The notes beneath the pieces are model-generated. The model had not been told where the DNA came from. It did no database searches and saw only the letters and a list, made by a program, of their open reading frames with translations. A DNA stretch of 64,000 bases, from positions 6,943-70,942 of the forward strand of contig JALHHH010000002.1 in the NCBI GenBank assembly GCA_022837485.1, given 5' to 3'. This stretch comes from Bacteroidales bacterium (lineage in GTDB: Bacteria; Bacteroidota; Bacteroidia; Bacteroidales; Lentimicrobiaceae). Positions within the stretch are counted from its first letter, which is position 1. The number at the start of each line of letters is the position of its first letter. Below are positions 17,804 through 26,724 of this stretch, piece by piece. The position numbers and the translations under genes are program-made.

Positions 17804-18660
17804 GGTTGTTCTTTTTTTCGGGTAACAATTTTAACGGTCATTGGAATATTCTCGACCGGGCGGTCGTTTTCACCGGTTTCTACTCCGGCGATGGCGTCAA
17901 CAACTTCCATGCCGCTTACAACCTCACCGAAAACGGTATATCGTCCGTCGAGGTGGGGTGTTCCCCCGGTTGTGGTATAGATTTTACGGTGTTCCTTTTC
18001 TATTTTGAATGCGCCCTTTGCCTGGAATTCCTTTTCAATCATCTGGTTAAGCGTATCGAGCAGGAAGCGGAAATGGACGGAGTCTTTTTTGGCATCCGGG
18101 GCGAAGAACTGGTTACGCAGCAGAATGTTTTCCGGCTGATCCATGATGTTGACAAACAGCTGCTGCCGGATCAGGGAATTCTGTTCTTTTTCAACCAGGT
18201 CGAGCTCCGGTTCGGTAAACACCTTACCCTGAACGAGGTAGAACTGCGAACCGGAAGAAAGCCGTTTCGGGTTGATGCGGTCGTCTTCGCGTGCGGCAGC
18301 CAGCACCCCTCTGTGGTGAAAGTGCGAAGGCATTATTTCGGCGGGGATGCTGTAACCGGGACCTCCGTTGCCAAGCTCGGCTTCTGGAGCTGCATTCCGT
18401 GAGTCGGGATCGCCGCCCTGAATCATAAAACCATTGATGACGCGGTGAAAAAGCGTACCGTCGTAGAAACCGCTGCGGGCGAGTTTCAGAAAATTGTCGC
18501 GGTGTTTGGGTGTATCATCAAAAAGCCTGAGGGTGATATCGCCCTTAGGGGTTGAGATAACCACCAGGGTTTCGGTATCTCCTTCCGCTGCGGGCATTGC
18601 TGCGGCCGGGATCAGCGACAGCATCAGCAGCAGTATGGTGTATTTGTAAACCATTGGCAT
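17800..18660 (-). CDS. Cyclophilin-type peptidyl-prolyl isomerase, exported (first of a tandem pair)
   Basis: This 286-aa protein has a signal peptide (to about residue 24) and a cyclophilin domain with LFHRVINGFMIQGG and SSGSQFYLVQG. Compared with its neighbour it has an insertion of about 50 residues after SQFYLVQGKVF (rich in E, Q, N and K; ends near the KEHRKIYTTTGG segment), which may form a helical arm. ATG 18660 and ATG 18654 are both possible starts. A -7 element lies 22 bp upstream at 18683-18690. Confidence 0.92.
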   Translation of the reverse strand: MPMVYKYTILLLMLSLIPAAAMPAAEGDTETLVVISTPKGDITLRLFDDTPKHRDNFLKLARSGFYDGTLFHRVINGFMIQGGDPDSRNAAPEAELGNGGPGYSIPAEIMPSHFHHRGVLAAAREDDRINPKRLSSGSQFYLVQGKVFTEPELDLVEKEQNSLIRQQLFVNIMDQPENILLRNQFFAPDAKKDSVHFRFLLDTLNQMIEKEFQAKGAFKIEKEHRKIYTTTGGTPHLDGRYTVFGEVVSGMEVVDAIAGVETGENDRPVENIPMTVKIVTRKKEQP

Positions 18661-18682
18661 GACGATTAAGCGTTTAGGAGTG

Positions 18683-18690
18683 CAAAGCTA
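18683..18690 (-). promoter_or_regulatory. -7 promoter element (TAGCTTTG) for the cyclophilin pair
   Basis: This exact TAnnTTTG match on the minus strand lies 22 bp before ATG 18660. Confidence 0.45.
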
Positions 18691-18777
18691 CAAAATAATC
18701 AATTTTGGGGCCATAAAGTTCCCGCAAGTGTTCCGGCTCTTTGTGCGAGGCGCCGGTTTTTAATCCGGCGGATGGGA

Positions 18778-19374
18778 TCAGGGCGTAGGATTCAGGGTTT
18801 CGCGCCGGGCTTTCTGGTAGCAATCGCGGCACAGAGGCTCGTAACTGTCGGTTTCTCCAAGCAGTACCAACCGCTCATCGGCATTTTTGCGGTGCGAGAA
18901 ATGTGCCAGATTGCCGCAATGCATGCAGATGGCGTGCACTTTGGTGACGTATTCGGCAGTAGCCATAAGGTCGGGGATGGGACCAAAAGGTTTGCCGGCG
19001 AAGTCCATATCCAGTCCGGCAACGATTACCCTTACGCCTCCGGCTGCAAGTTTGTTGCACACTGCCACCAGCTCCATGTCGAAAAACTGGGCTTCGTCGA
19101 TGCCCACCACATCAACATTATTGGCGTATATGAGAATCTGGGAGGAAGCCTGTACCGGTGTCGACTGAATTGAATTTTCGTTGTGCGACACAACGTTGGT
19201 TTCATCGTAGCGGGTATCGATGGCCGGCTTGAAGATTTCGACGCGCTGCCGGGCTATGCGGGCACGGTTGAGCCGGCGGATCAGCTCCTCGGTTTTTCCC
19301 GAGAACATCGATCCGCAAATGACTTCTATCCAGCCCCGTCGCTGCGCAGGGTTAATGGCACTCTCTAAAAACAT
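18778..19374 (-). CDS. tdk: Thymidine kinase (type II)
   Basis: This 198-aa salvage enzyme phosphorylates thymidine to dTMP. It shows the P-loop GSMFSGKTEELIRRL (about 22-36), the Walker B segment VGIDEAQFF, and the zinc-binding pairs CMHC and CRDC near the C-terminus. Length and order match the type II family. Start ATG 19374 follows a -7 element 102 bp upstream. Confidence 0.96.
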   Translation of the reverse strand: MFLESAINPAQRRGWIEVICGSMFSGKTEELIRRLNRARIARQRVEIFKPAIDTRYDETNVVSHNENSIQSTPVQASSQILIYANNVDVVGIDEAQFFDMELVAVCNKLAAGGVRVIVAGLDMDFAGKPFGPIPDLMATAEYVTKVHAICMHCGNLAHFSHRKNADERLVLLGETDSYEPLCRDCYQKARRETLNPTP

Positions 19375-19476
19375 TGATGGATCTGTTCAATTTTCTATTA
19401 CTTTTATCCACTCATAACACCGGCAAAAGGGTGAAGTGCCTTTTTACGGTAATATGAATTCCGGCAGACCGATGTA

Positions 19477-19484
19477 CAAAAATA
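19477..19484 (-). promoter_or_regulatory. -7 promoter element (TATTTTTG) upstream of tdk
   Basis: This exact TAnnTTTG match on the minus strand lies in the 156-bp divergent gap between tdk and the Pro/Glu-rich protein gene. Confidence 0.4.
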
Positions 19485-19530
19485 CCATGATTAAGCGTTC
19501 TGCTTCCTGCTTTTTGATTTTTTTACTAAC

Positions 19531-20394
19531 ATGAACACATTACATCACGAAATCAGCAGTATTCTCAGGCAGATCGGTGAACGTCACTCGCGTTTACGGG
19601 ATGCCGGAACTCCGGTTCCTTCCATAGAAACCGATATTCTCCTTGGGCTTATCCGGGATTTGTACGTAAAGGTGGAATTCCTGAAGAGTGATTCTGCCAC
19701 AGTATCAGAGGAGCCTGAATCCGTTCCTGAGAAGGAATTTTCTCCGGCAGTGCCTTTAGTGGCAGCCATCGCAGATTCTGAGCCGGAAATTACTATGCAT
19801 CCGGAGCCTGAACCGGAGCCCGAACCGGAAATAAGAATCACTGAACCGGAGCCTGTGGCGCCTCCGGCACCTTTTCAACCCGAAGTGCCGGCTCCTGCGC
19901 CGGTTCCGGAAGTGGTCGTTCCTGAAAAGGAAGAAGAGCCTGCGGCACCCATTCCCGGTGAGCCGGTTATTGCTGAGCCTCCGGTTTACGCACCGCAGAC
20001 CATTACCCACAGTCAGGAGAGAAGTGCCGTTCCGCCTTCCGCCGATCTGTTTGGTTTTACTTCCGCAGCGGAAAAGCCTAAGCCATCCATTCCCTCGCTC
20101 AACGAGAAAATCACAGCAGGGAAGAGTGAACTTACCCTTTCCGATAAGATAAACCTGAAGCCCATAACCGACCTGAAAGCCACCATTGGCATAAATGAAA
20201 AATTTCAGTTCATCAACGAGCTGTTCGACGGTTCTTCGGAACAATACAACGAAGCCGTTGCCAGGCTGAATACCTGCGGGGGTTCGTATGCCGCGACGGC
20301 GCTGATGGCCGGGCTTGAAGCCAGGTACGGATGGGACAGGGAAAATGCGGTGTACCTGAAATTCAACGAATACATTACCAGGAGGTATCTGTAA
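19531..20394 (+). CDS. Protein with Pro/Glu-rich central linker, unknown function
   Basis: This 287-aa protein has three parts: a helical N-terminus (about 1-55), a low-complexity stretch rich in P, E, V and A (about 60-165, including the PEPEPEPEPE run near residue 90), and a conserved-looking C-terminal domain (about 200-287; KFQFINELFDGSSEQYNEAV, YNEAVARLNTCGG, ARYGWDRENAVYLKFNEYI). No signal peptide or membrane segment is present, so it is probably cytoplasmic. It leads a plus-strand run with the M28 peptidase, rsmI and a NUDIX gene (gaps 49, 36 and 26 bp). No family name is offered. Confidence 0.75.
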   Translation: MNTLHHEISSILRQIGERHSRLRDAGTPVPSIETDILLGLIRDLYVKVEFLKSDSATVSEEPESVPEKEFSPAVPLVAAIADSEPEITMHPEPEPEPEPEIRITEPEPVAPPAPFQPEVPAPAPVPEVVVPEKEEEPAAPIPGEPVIAEPPVYAPQTITHSQERSAVPPSADLFGFTSAAEKPKPSIPSLNEKITAGKSELTLSDKINLKPITDLKATIGINEKFQFINELFDGSSEQYNEAVARLNTCGGSYAATALMAGLEARYGWDRENAVYLKFNEYITRRYL

Positions 20395-20443
20395 CGCCTC
20401 ATACAAAACCGGTGTATGAAGCCGGCAAAATATCTGTACCGAC

Positions 20444-21769
20444 ATGAAAAATTCCGGAATTATCGTTCTTCCCGTTATCCTTTTTTGTGTGACCTTCTTT
20501 GCTCCGTCAACCTCAGCCCAGGAGACCGGGTTTGCCCGGTACATTGTTGACAGTATGTCGGCGCCGGGGATGTACGGGAGAGGCTACGTAAATCACGGCA
20601 GCCTTATTGCCTCGGAATTTCTGAGCCGGGAGTTTTTCGAAGCGGGGATAATGCCGTTCAGTGACAGTTATTCGCAGGAGTTCAGCTTTCCGATGAATAC
20701 ATTTCCGGGAGCCATGGTGCTGAATGCGGGGGGCAGAGATCTGATCCCGGGGATAGAATTCACCGTTAAGGCCTCATCGCCTTCCGTTAACCGCATATAC
20801 GAAATAATACTGCTCGACTCCGCCCTGTTTGATAATCCGCGAAAGCTGGAGCGCAGGACAGGGAAAGATCCCTCAGGAAGCATGATAGCATTCAACCGCA
20901 GGCAACTGAAGGGCGATGCCGCGAAACTGGCCGACTCCATGCTTACAACGAATTTTACCGGAGCCGGGGGGTATATGATCATCAACCCCGGTGAAAAGCT
21001 TATCTGGAGCGTATCGCCGGGAGGCAGACCTGCGGAATATCCCGTTGTGGAGGTTCTTGAACAGGCCCTTCCGCGAAAGCGTGATAAAGCAGCCCTTACG
21101 ATAGATGCGGAGTTTATTCAGGAATATCCGGTGAAGAATATTGTGGGCTTTGTACCCGGACACAGGAATCCCGATTCCGTGCTTGTGATTTCCGCGCATT
21201 ACGATCATCTTGGGATGATGGGGCGTACGGCAGTATTTCCCGGAGCTAACGACAATGCCAGCGGTGTTGCGATGATGCTCGATCTGGCCAGGTATTTTGC
21301 CGACAGCGCAAACCGGCCCTCCTTCAGCGTTGCTTTTATGGCTTTTGCAGGAGAAGAAGCCGGCCTGAAGGGTTCGGAATACTATACGGAAAATCCGGTT
21401 TTTCCTCTCGGGAACATCAAATTCCTGATCAATCTTGATATGGTGGGCACCGGCAGCGAAGGCATAACCGTGGTTAACGGAGAGCAGTTTCCGGCTTATT
21501 ATGACCGCATGGCAAAGATAAATGCCGATAACGAATACCTTCTTACCGTGAGGAAGCGCGGCGAAAGCTGCAACAGCGACCATTGTCCGTTCTACAAAAA
21601 GGGAGTGCCGGCGGTGTTTATCTATTCCATGGGCAAGGAACACCGGGAATACCACACCCTGAACGACAGAGGGGGCCTGGTTCCGTTTTCGGAATATGAA
21701 GACATTTTCCGCCTGCTCAGGGATTTTATCTGTTCGTTTGAACCGGAACTGCCGGCTGAAGAAAGTTAG
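20444..21769 (+). CDS. M28-family zinc aminopeptidase, exported
   Basis: This 441-aa protein has a signal peptide (to about residue 26, TSAQ). The metal and catalytic ligands of family M28 are visible in order: SAHYDHLG (His and Asp), NDNASGVAMM (bridging Asp), AFAGEEAGLKGSEYY (catalytic Glu pair), and INLDMVG (Asp). The last His is probably in KEHREYHTLND. Family members remove N-terminal residues from peptides in the periplasm. It is inside the operon leading to rsmI. Confidence 0.93.
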   Translation: MKNSGIIVLPVILFCVTFFAPSTSAQETGFARYIVDSMSAPGMYGRGYVNHGSLIASEFLSREFFEAGIMPFSDSYSQEFSFPMNTFPGAMVLNAGGRDLIPGIEFTVKASSPSVNRIYEIILLDSALFDNPRKLERRTGKDPSGSMIAFNRRQLKGDAAKLADSMLTTNFTGAGGYMIINPGEKLIWSVSPGGRPAEYPVVEVLEQALPRKRDKAALTIDAEFIQEYPVKNIVGFVPGHRNPDSVLVISAHYDHLGMMGRTAVFPGANDNASGVAMMLDLARYFADSANRPSFSVAFMAFAGEEAGLKGSEYYTENPVFPLGNIKFLINLDMVGTGSEGITVVNGEQFPAYYDRMAKINADNEYLLTVRKRGESCNSDHCPFYKKGVPAVFIYSMGKEHREYHTLNDRGGLVPFSEYEDIFRLLRDFICSFEPELPAEES

Positions 21770-21805
21770 GGAAGCGGAGCGATCGTTACCTCAAAAACAA
21801 GAGAA

Positions 21806-22513
21806 ATGGCAAAGCTTTATCTGGTACCAACCCCTGTCGGGAATCTGGAAGACATCACCCTCAGGGCTATCCGTATCCTTAAGGAGGTGAGCCTGATACT
21901 TGCCGAAGATACGCGAAAAACGGGTCTTCTGCTGAAGCATTACGGCATAGAAACGCGCATGCAGTCGCACCACATGCACAACGAACACCGCACGGCCGAA
22001 GGTATTGCTGCCCGCATTGCCGGGGGTGAATCCATTGCCCTGGTTACGGATGCGGGAACACCCGGTATTTCCGATCCGGGATTTTTACTGGTAAGGTCGT
22101 GCATACAAACGGGTATAGAAGTGGAAACCCTGCCGGGGGCGACAGCTTTTGTCCCTGCCCTGGTGAATTCGGGGCTTCCCTGCGACCGGTTTTATTTCGA
22201 AGGATTTCTTCCGCACAAAAAGGGCAGGCAAACCCGGATTGCATTCCTGCAAACCCTGCCCTGTACCATAGTGCTTTATGAATCGCCGTTCAGACTGGTA
22301 AAGACGATTGAGCAGCTTGCCGTTGTTATGGGCGACGAACGCAAGGCCTGCGTTTCCAGGGAAATCAGCAAGATGTTTGAGGAAAACCGAAGAGGAACCC
22401 TGGCGGAACTTGCCAGCCATTACCGTGAACATCCCCCGAAAGGGGAAATTGTACTTACCGTTGCCGGGAACGACTACCGAAGCGATTATATCCCTGAAGA
22501 AACGGAGGGATGA
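21806..22513 (+). CDS. rsmI: 16S rRNA (cytidine-1402-2'-O)-methyltransferase
   Basis: This 235-aa protein shows the RsmI signature YLVPTPVGNLEDITLRAI at the N-terminus, then ILAEDTRKTG, VTDAGTPGISDPG (SAM-binding segment), and FEGFLPHKKGRQTR. It methylates the 2'-OH of C1402 in the ribosomal P site. Length is close to the shorter RsmI forms, lacking the extra C-terminal domain. AAGAGAA precedes the ATG. Confidence 0.96.
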   Translation: MAKLYLVPTPVGNLEDITLRAIRILKEVSLILAEDTRKTGLLLKHYGIETRMQSHHMHNEHRTAEGIAARIAGGESIALVTDAGTPGISDPGFLLVRSCIQTGIEVETLPGATAFVPALVNSGLPCDRFYFEGFLPHKKGRQTRIAFLQTLPCTIVLYESPFRLVKTIEQLAVVMGDERKACVSREISKMFEENRRGTLAELASHYREHPPKGEIVLTVAGNDYRSDYIPEETEG

Positions 22514-22539
22514 TTCATTGATCAATATAAAGCCGGACT

Positions 22540-22980
22540 ATGTATACGTATTCCTATCCCCGCCCTGCTGTTACCGTTGATGCCGTTGTTTTCAGAAACG
22601 GCAGGCCTGAACCGGAAGTGTTACTGATACGGAGGGGTCGGATGCCTTTTGAAGGGATGTGGGCTGTTCCCGGGGGATTTCTGGATATGGATGAAACCCC
22701 GGAACAGGCTGTGCTTCGTGAGCTGAACGAAGAAACGGGACTCGAAGGCGTTGCCTTGCATCAGTACCATACCTTCGGAGCGCTGAACCGCGATCCGCGT
22801 CACCGTACCATCAGTATTGCCTATACAGGGATGCTTTACGACGATAAACCGGTGAAAGGCGGCGACGATGCGTCCGAAGCGGAATGGCATCCCATTAACG
22901 TGCTTCCGCCCCTTGCATTTGACCACGGGGAAGTGGTGGCCGCCGCCATGGAATTTGCCCGTGAACGGGGATGGTTTTAA
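22540..22980 (+). CDS. NUDIX hydrolase
   Basis: This 146-aa protein has a complete Nudix box: GGFLDMDETPEQ, then VLRELNEETGL, which provides the REXXEE metal-binding helix. RHRTISIAYTG follows. The N-terminus (YPRPAVTVDAVVF) resembles the ADP-ribose/NADH-type group, but substrate specificity cannot be read from sequence. It is the last gene of the plus-strand operon, 26 bp after rsmI, and converges on elbB with a 6-bp gap. Confidence 0.92.
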   Translation: MYTYSYPRPAVTVDAVVFRNGRPEPEVLLIRRGRMPFEGMWAVPGGFLDMDETPEQAVLRELNEETGLEGVALHQYHTFGALNRDPRHRTISIAYTGMLYDDKPVKGGDDASEAEWHPINVLPPLAFDHGEVVAAAMEFARERGWF

Positions 22981-22986
22981 ATTTCC

Positions 22987-23637
22987 TTATTTAAGCTCTG
23001 CAAGTATCGCCTTTACAATGTTCTCGGCTCCGTCGGCTATGTCGGTGATGCCGGCATCGAGCATATAGCACGGGGTTGTAAAAACCGGGCGGTGCGTGTC
23101 GCGTACCACATCGCCGTGACCGGTATTGACGTGAGTGGCCCCGGCCTTTTCAACAGCAGCAGCCGTTGCGGCATCGTCGCCTATGGTGATTTCAACATTT
23201 CCCAGCACTTTAGCCAGCAATACGGGGGAGATACAAAGTGCTCCGATCGGTTTTTTAAGGGTAGCCATGTCGCGTATAACCTTCTCTACCATGCTGTTGA
23301 CCTTACTTCCGGGACCTTCGAAAGCCCATGAGCTGAGGTTTTTGGCTACTCCGAAACCGCCGGGGAAGATAACGGCATCAAACTCCCTGGCATTGAACAG
23401 CTTCAGATCGCTGATTTTGCCCCGGGCGATGCGTGCCGACTCAATCAGAACGTTACGGGTTTCGTTCATCTCCTTGCCGGTGATGTGGTTGATAACGTGA
23501 TGCTGGGGAATATCGGGAGCAAAAATTTCGTATTCAGCACCCAGCTTTTTGATAGCCAGCAGGGTAAGGGTCGCCTCATGAATCTCGGCTCCGTCGTAGA
23601 CGCCGCAACCCGACAGTATAACTGCAAATTTCTTCAT
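22987..23637 (-). CDS. elbB: ElbB-type glyoxalase (DJ-1/PfpI superfamily)
   Basis: This 216-aa protein has the class I amidotransferase-like fold of the ElbB/ES1 group: KFAVILSGCGVYDGAEIHEA at the start, PGGFGVAKNLSSWAF, and the nucleophile elbow GALCISPVLLAKVLG (Cys in ALCIS). ElbB has been linked to glyoxal detoxification and isoprenoid metabolism, with weak evidence for the latter. It is a single gene, convergent with the NUDIX gene. Confidence 0.93.
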   Translation of the reverse strand: MKKFAVILSGCGVYDGAEIHEATLTLLAIKKLGAEYEIFAPDIPQHHVINHITGKEMNETRNVLIESARIARGKISDLKLFNAREFDAVIFPGGFGVAKNLSSWAFEGPGSKVNSMVEKVIRDMATLKKPIGALCISPVLLAKVLGNVEITIGDDAATAAAVEKAGATHVNTGHGDVVRDTHRPVFTTPCYMLDAGITDIADGAENIVKAILAELK

Positions 23638-23886
23638 AGCGTTTTGGTTTTATGGGTTAATACCGCACCACCTTTCCCCCATCCTGAGTTATTGTATTGA
23701 AGATGTGCCGTGAATAATAACCCGGCCGATGCATAGGGATAAAGGTTCGCTTTGACAAATTTAATCAATTTCGCGATACCCGCGGCCGCAACTGCAGGGG
23801 CAGAATGGAAGTCGCAGTTAAACCGTTGGTTCCGGAGTTGGAACCCGAAGCTTTAAATCTTTAATTTTACCCCTAAAACCATTAGT

Positions 23887-24570
23887 ATGTGCGGACGTTT
23901 TTCTCTTACCACCGATGAGCAGCGCCTCAACGAGTTCTTTCGTCTGGCGGGGGGCGATGAGCCGTATGTGCCACGGTACAACGGTGCTCCAACGCAGAAC
24001 CTTGCGGTGATAACCGGCGATGATACGACCAAACTCCGCTATTTCAGGTGGGGTTTGATTCCTTCCTGGGCAAAGGAGCTGCCGCGAAGCAGTCCGGTCA
24101 TCAACGCACGGGCGGAAAGCCTGGGTGAGAAACCCATGTTTCGCCGGCTGATAGCCCGGCAGCGCTGCCTGGTACCTGCCGACGGGTTTTACGAATGGGT
24201 AAGGGCAGGCAAAAAGCAAGCCTACCGTTTTGTGATGGCCGACGGCTTCCCCTTTGCCATGGTCGGCCTCTGGGATGCGTGGAAAAGCCCGGAAGGAAGT
24301 ATTCTGCGATCTTTTGCCATCGTTACCACCGAAGCCAATGAACTAATGAAACCCATTCACGACCGCATGCCCGTGATTCTGGAGAAGGATCATTATAAAG
24401 CATGGATGGGCGAAACGGACGAAAAGCTGCTGCGGATGCTGCTGCGCCCGTTTCCCGGCGACAGGATGAAAGCATACAGGGTTTCAGACCGGGTGAACAA
24501 AGTAACGGCTGAAGGACCCGATCTGATAAAGCCGCAGGCGGAACCCGACCTTTTTTCAACGGATTTTTGA
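23887..24570 (+). CDS. SRAP (YedK/HMCES-like) abasic-site protein
   Basis: This 227-aa protein begins MCGRFSLTTDEQRL, so Cys2 becomes the N-terminal residue after Met removal and can form the thiazolidine link to abasic DNA. The other conserved residues are present: Asn in VINARAESLG, Glu in ADGFYEW, and His in IHDRMPVIL. SRAP proteins shield abasic sites in single-stranded DNA during replication. The next gene starts 13 bp downstream. Confidence 0.95.
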   Translation: MCGRFSLTTDEQRLNEFFRLAGGDEPYVPRYNGAPTQNLAVITGDDTTKLRYFRWGLIPSWAKELPRSSPVINARAESLGEKPMFRRLIARQRCLVPADGFYEWVRAGKKQAYRFVMADGFPFAMVGLWDAWKSPEGSILRSFAIVTTEANELMKPIHDRMPVILEKDHYKAWMGETDEKLLRMLLRPFPGDRMKAYRVSDRVNKVTAEGPDLIKPQAEPDLFSTDF

Positions 24571-24583
24571 AGTTTTAAGATAA

Positions 24584-26086
24584 ATGGAAAATCTCATTCC
24601 CGGAATATTAACTGTGGTTCTTTGCCTTGCGGGATATTACACATCGTGGAAATACCAGGCAAGGGATAACTACCGGATGGCGCTCCTGCTGCTGGTGATT
24701 TCGGGTCTGTTCCTGAGGATTTACACATCCACCGATTTCTTTCTGCACTACTGGGACGAGCGGTATCACGCACTGGTAGCCAAAAACCTGATGAATCACC
24801 CGTTCAGGCCCACCCTGTACGATACGCCCCTGCTTCCTTACGATTACACCAACTGGCCGGGCAACCACATCTGGCTGCACAAGCAGCCCATGGCTCTGTG
24901 GCTGATGGCGTTGAGTATGAAAATATTCGGGGTGAACGAAATAGCCCTGCGGCTACCGTCCATACTGATGTCTGTGGCCGGTATCTGGATGACCTGGTTT
25001 ACCGGGAAATACCTGGCCGGTAAAAAGGCAGGCTATCTGGCGGCATTTTTCTTTTCGGTGAATGGACTGATCATTGAACTAACGGGAGGCAGGGTGGCTA
25101 CCGACCACATCGACATTGCTTTTCTTTTTTTTATTGAACTGGCCGTTGTGCTTTCGATCGCTTTTGTACAAAGCAAAAAACCCCTGTTTAATATGCTGGC
25201 CGGCATGGCCCTGGGAGCGGCTATACTTTCGAAATACCTTCCGGCACTGATTGTACTTCCGGTCTGGCTGCTGATCGTTTACGATTCCGGTTATTTCAGC
25301 CTGAAAACCATCGCGTTTCAGTTTCTTATTCTCACGGGCATCAGCGCACTGGTTTTTCTGCCCTGGCAGATCTATATCTTCCGGGCATTTCCCGCGGAAG
25401 CGGCATGGGAATCGGGCATGAATTTCAGGCATCTTACGGAAGTGATTGAAGAGCGTACCGGACCGTTTTACTATTTTACCGATAAAATCAGGATCAATTA
25501 CGGCGAGCTGATTTATCTGCCCCTGCTGTGGTTTTTGTGGAAAACCATCCGGAACCCGCGTAATTTAAAGATGCTGGCCGTAAGCACCTGGTTTCTGATT
25601 CCGTTTTTGTTTTTCTCGCTTGCGCGGACGAAGATGCAGGGGTACATGCTTTTTACTGCTCCGGCATTGTTTATTATGACGGCCGTTTTCTGGGTGATGC
25701 TTTCGGAAATAAAAGTGCGGAGCTGGTACCGGCATCTGGTGAATGTATTGCTGGTTCTGTTTATCTTACTTCCCGTAAGGTATTCGCTGGAGCGGGCCAA
25801 GCCGTTTCAGATCAGCGACAAGAATCCGGAATGGGTAAAAGGTCTGAGGCAGCTGAAGGAGGAAGGTATGGAGAAGGGAGTGATTCTGAATTATGCGAAT
25901 CCGGTGGAAGCGATGTTTTATACCGGCATGACGGTTTACCCGTATATTCCGGATGAGGAGGCCGTTCGCTCCCTGGTGCGGCAGGGGTATCCGGTAATCG
26001 TTAACGACAAGGGCGATGTGCCTCCCGGTATTGCAGCGCTGGAAGGAGTGCGGCTGAAAAAACTGGCAGAGGCTCCGGCACCGTGA
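24584..26086 (+). CDS. GT39/ArnT-like membrane glycosyltransferase
   Basis: This 500-aa protein has about eleven hydrophobic helices and the first-loop acidic motif HYWDERYHALVAKNLM typical of dolichyl/undecaprenyl-phosphate-sugar transferases (PMT/ArnT, GT-C fold). NWPGNHIWLHKQPM and GVNEIALRLPSIL follow. The C-terminal 100 residues are soluble. These enzymes move a sugar from a lipid carrier to lipid A or protein at the periplasmic face; the acceptor here is unknown. Confidence 0.85.
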   Translation: MENLIPGILTVVLCLAGYYTSWKYQARDNYRMALLLLVISGLFLRIYTSTDFFLHYWDERYHALVAKNLMNHPFRPTLYDTPLLPYDYTNWPGNHIWLHKQPMALWLMALSMKIFGVNEIALRLPSILMSVAGIWMTWFTGKYLAGKKAGYLAAFFFSVNGLIIELTGGRVATDHIDIAFLFFIELAVVLSIAFVQSKKPLFNMLAGMALGAAILSKYLPALIVLPVWLLIVYDSGYFSLKTIAFQFLILTGISALVFLPWQIYIFRAFPAEAAWESGMNFRHLTEVIEERTGPFYYFTDKIRINYGELIYLPLLWFLWKTIRNPRNLKMLAVSTWFLIPFLFFSLARTKMQGYMLFTAPALFIMTAVFWVMLSEIKVRSWYRHLVNVLLVLFILLPVRYSLERAKPFQISDKNPEWVKGLRQLKEEGMEKGVILNYANPVEAMFYTGMTVYPYIPDEEAVRSLVRQGYPVIVNDKGDVPPGIAALEGVRLKKLAEAPAP

Positions 26087-26172
26087 GGTATTTTGGGCTA
26101 TCTTAGCTCCTGCTTACCGGCAGAAACGGCACAGCTTTTGCGCGATTTCACCGTCGTTAAGTTTAAACCATT

Positions 26173-26703
26173 ATGAAGAGGTACCGTTCGCTGATTATTC
26201 TGCTGCTTTTGTTTGCCCTGCTCTGGTCGTGCAAGAAATACGAGGACTACCCGGACGAACCGCGGATCGAATTTCTTGACTTTGTGCTGCTGCGCGATGA
26301 TCAGGGCATTGATCAGAGGGGGGTGTTAACCTTCGGATTCACCGATGGGGACGGCAATCTGGGACTGTTTGATAGCGACACTCTGCCTCCTTTTGATTAC
26401 AATCTATTTATCCGGTACTTCGAAAAACAGAACGGAACATTCAGGGAAGTCTTTCTGGTGACCCCCGTGTACCTGAACGATACGACCGTTATTTACGATA
26501 CGGCTACGTTCAACGGTCGCATTCCCAACCTTACCCCTGCCGGCAAAAACAAGGCCATCAGCGGGGAAATCCGGGACACCCTGTTCGTAAACAATCCGCT
26601 GTCGCGTTTCGATACCATAATGTTCGAAGTGTACATCAAAGACCGTGATCTAAACGCAAGCAATACCATCCAAACCCCTCCCATCGTTGTGAAAAAGCGG
26701 TAA
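26173..26703 (+). CDS. Lipoprotein, unknown function
   Basis: This 176-aa protein has a lipoprotein signal peptide with lipobox LWSC at about residue 19, followed by KKYEDYPDEPRIEF. The rest is beta-rich, with acidic repeats such as TDGDGNLGLFDSDTLPP that resemble a calcium-loop pattern. Similar small lipoproteins are frequent in Bacteroidetes, but I cannot name a family. It precedes the YdcF-like gene by 21 bp. Confidence 0.8.
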   Translation: MKRYRSLIILLLLFALLWSCKKYEDYPDEPRIEFLDFVLLRDDQGIDQRGVLTFGFTDGDGNLGLFDSDTLPPFDYNLFIRYFEKQNGTFREVFLVTPVYLNDTTVIYDTATFNGRIPNLTPAGKNKAISGEIRDTLFVNNPLSRFDTIMFEVYIKDRDLNASNTIQTPPIVVKKR

Positions 26704-26724
26704 GCGGGGGCAAAATCCGATATC

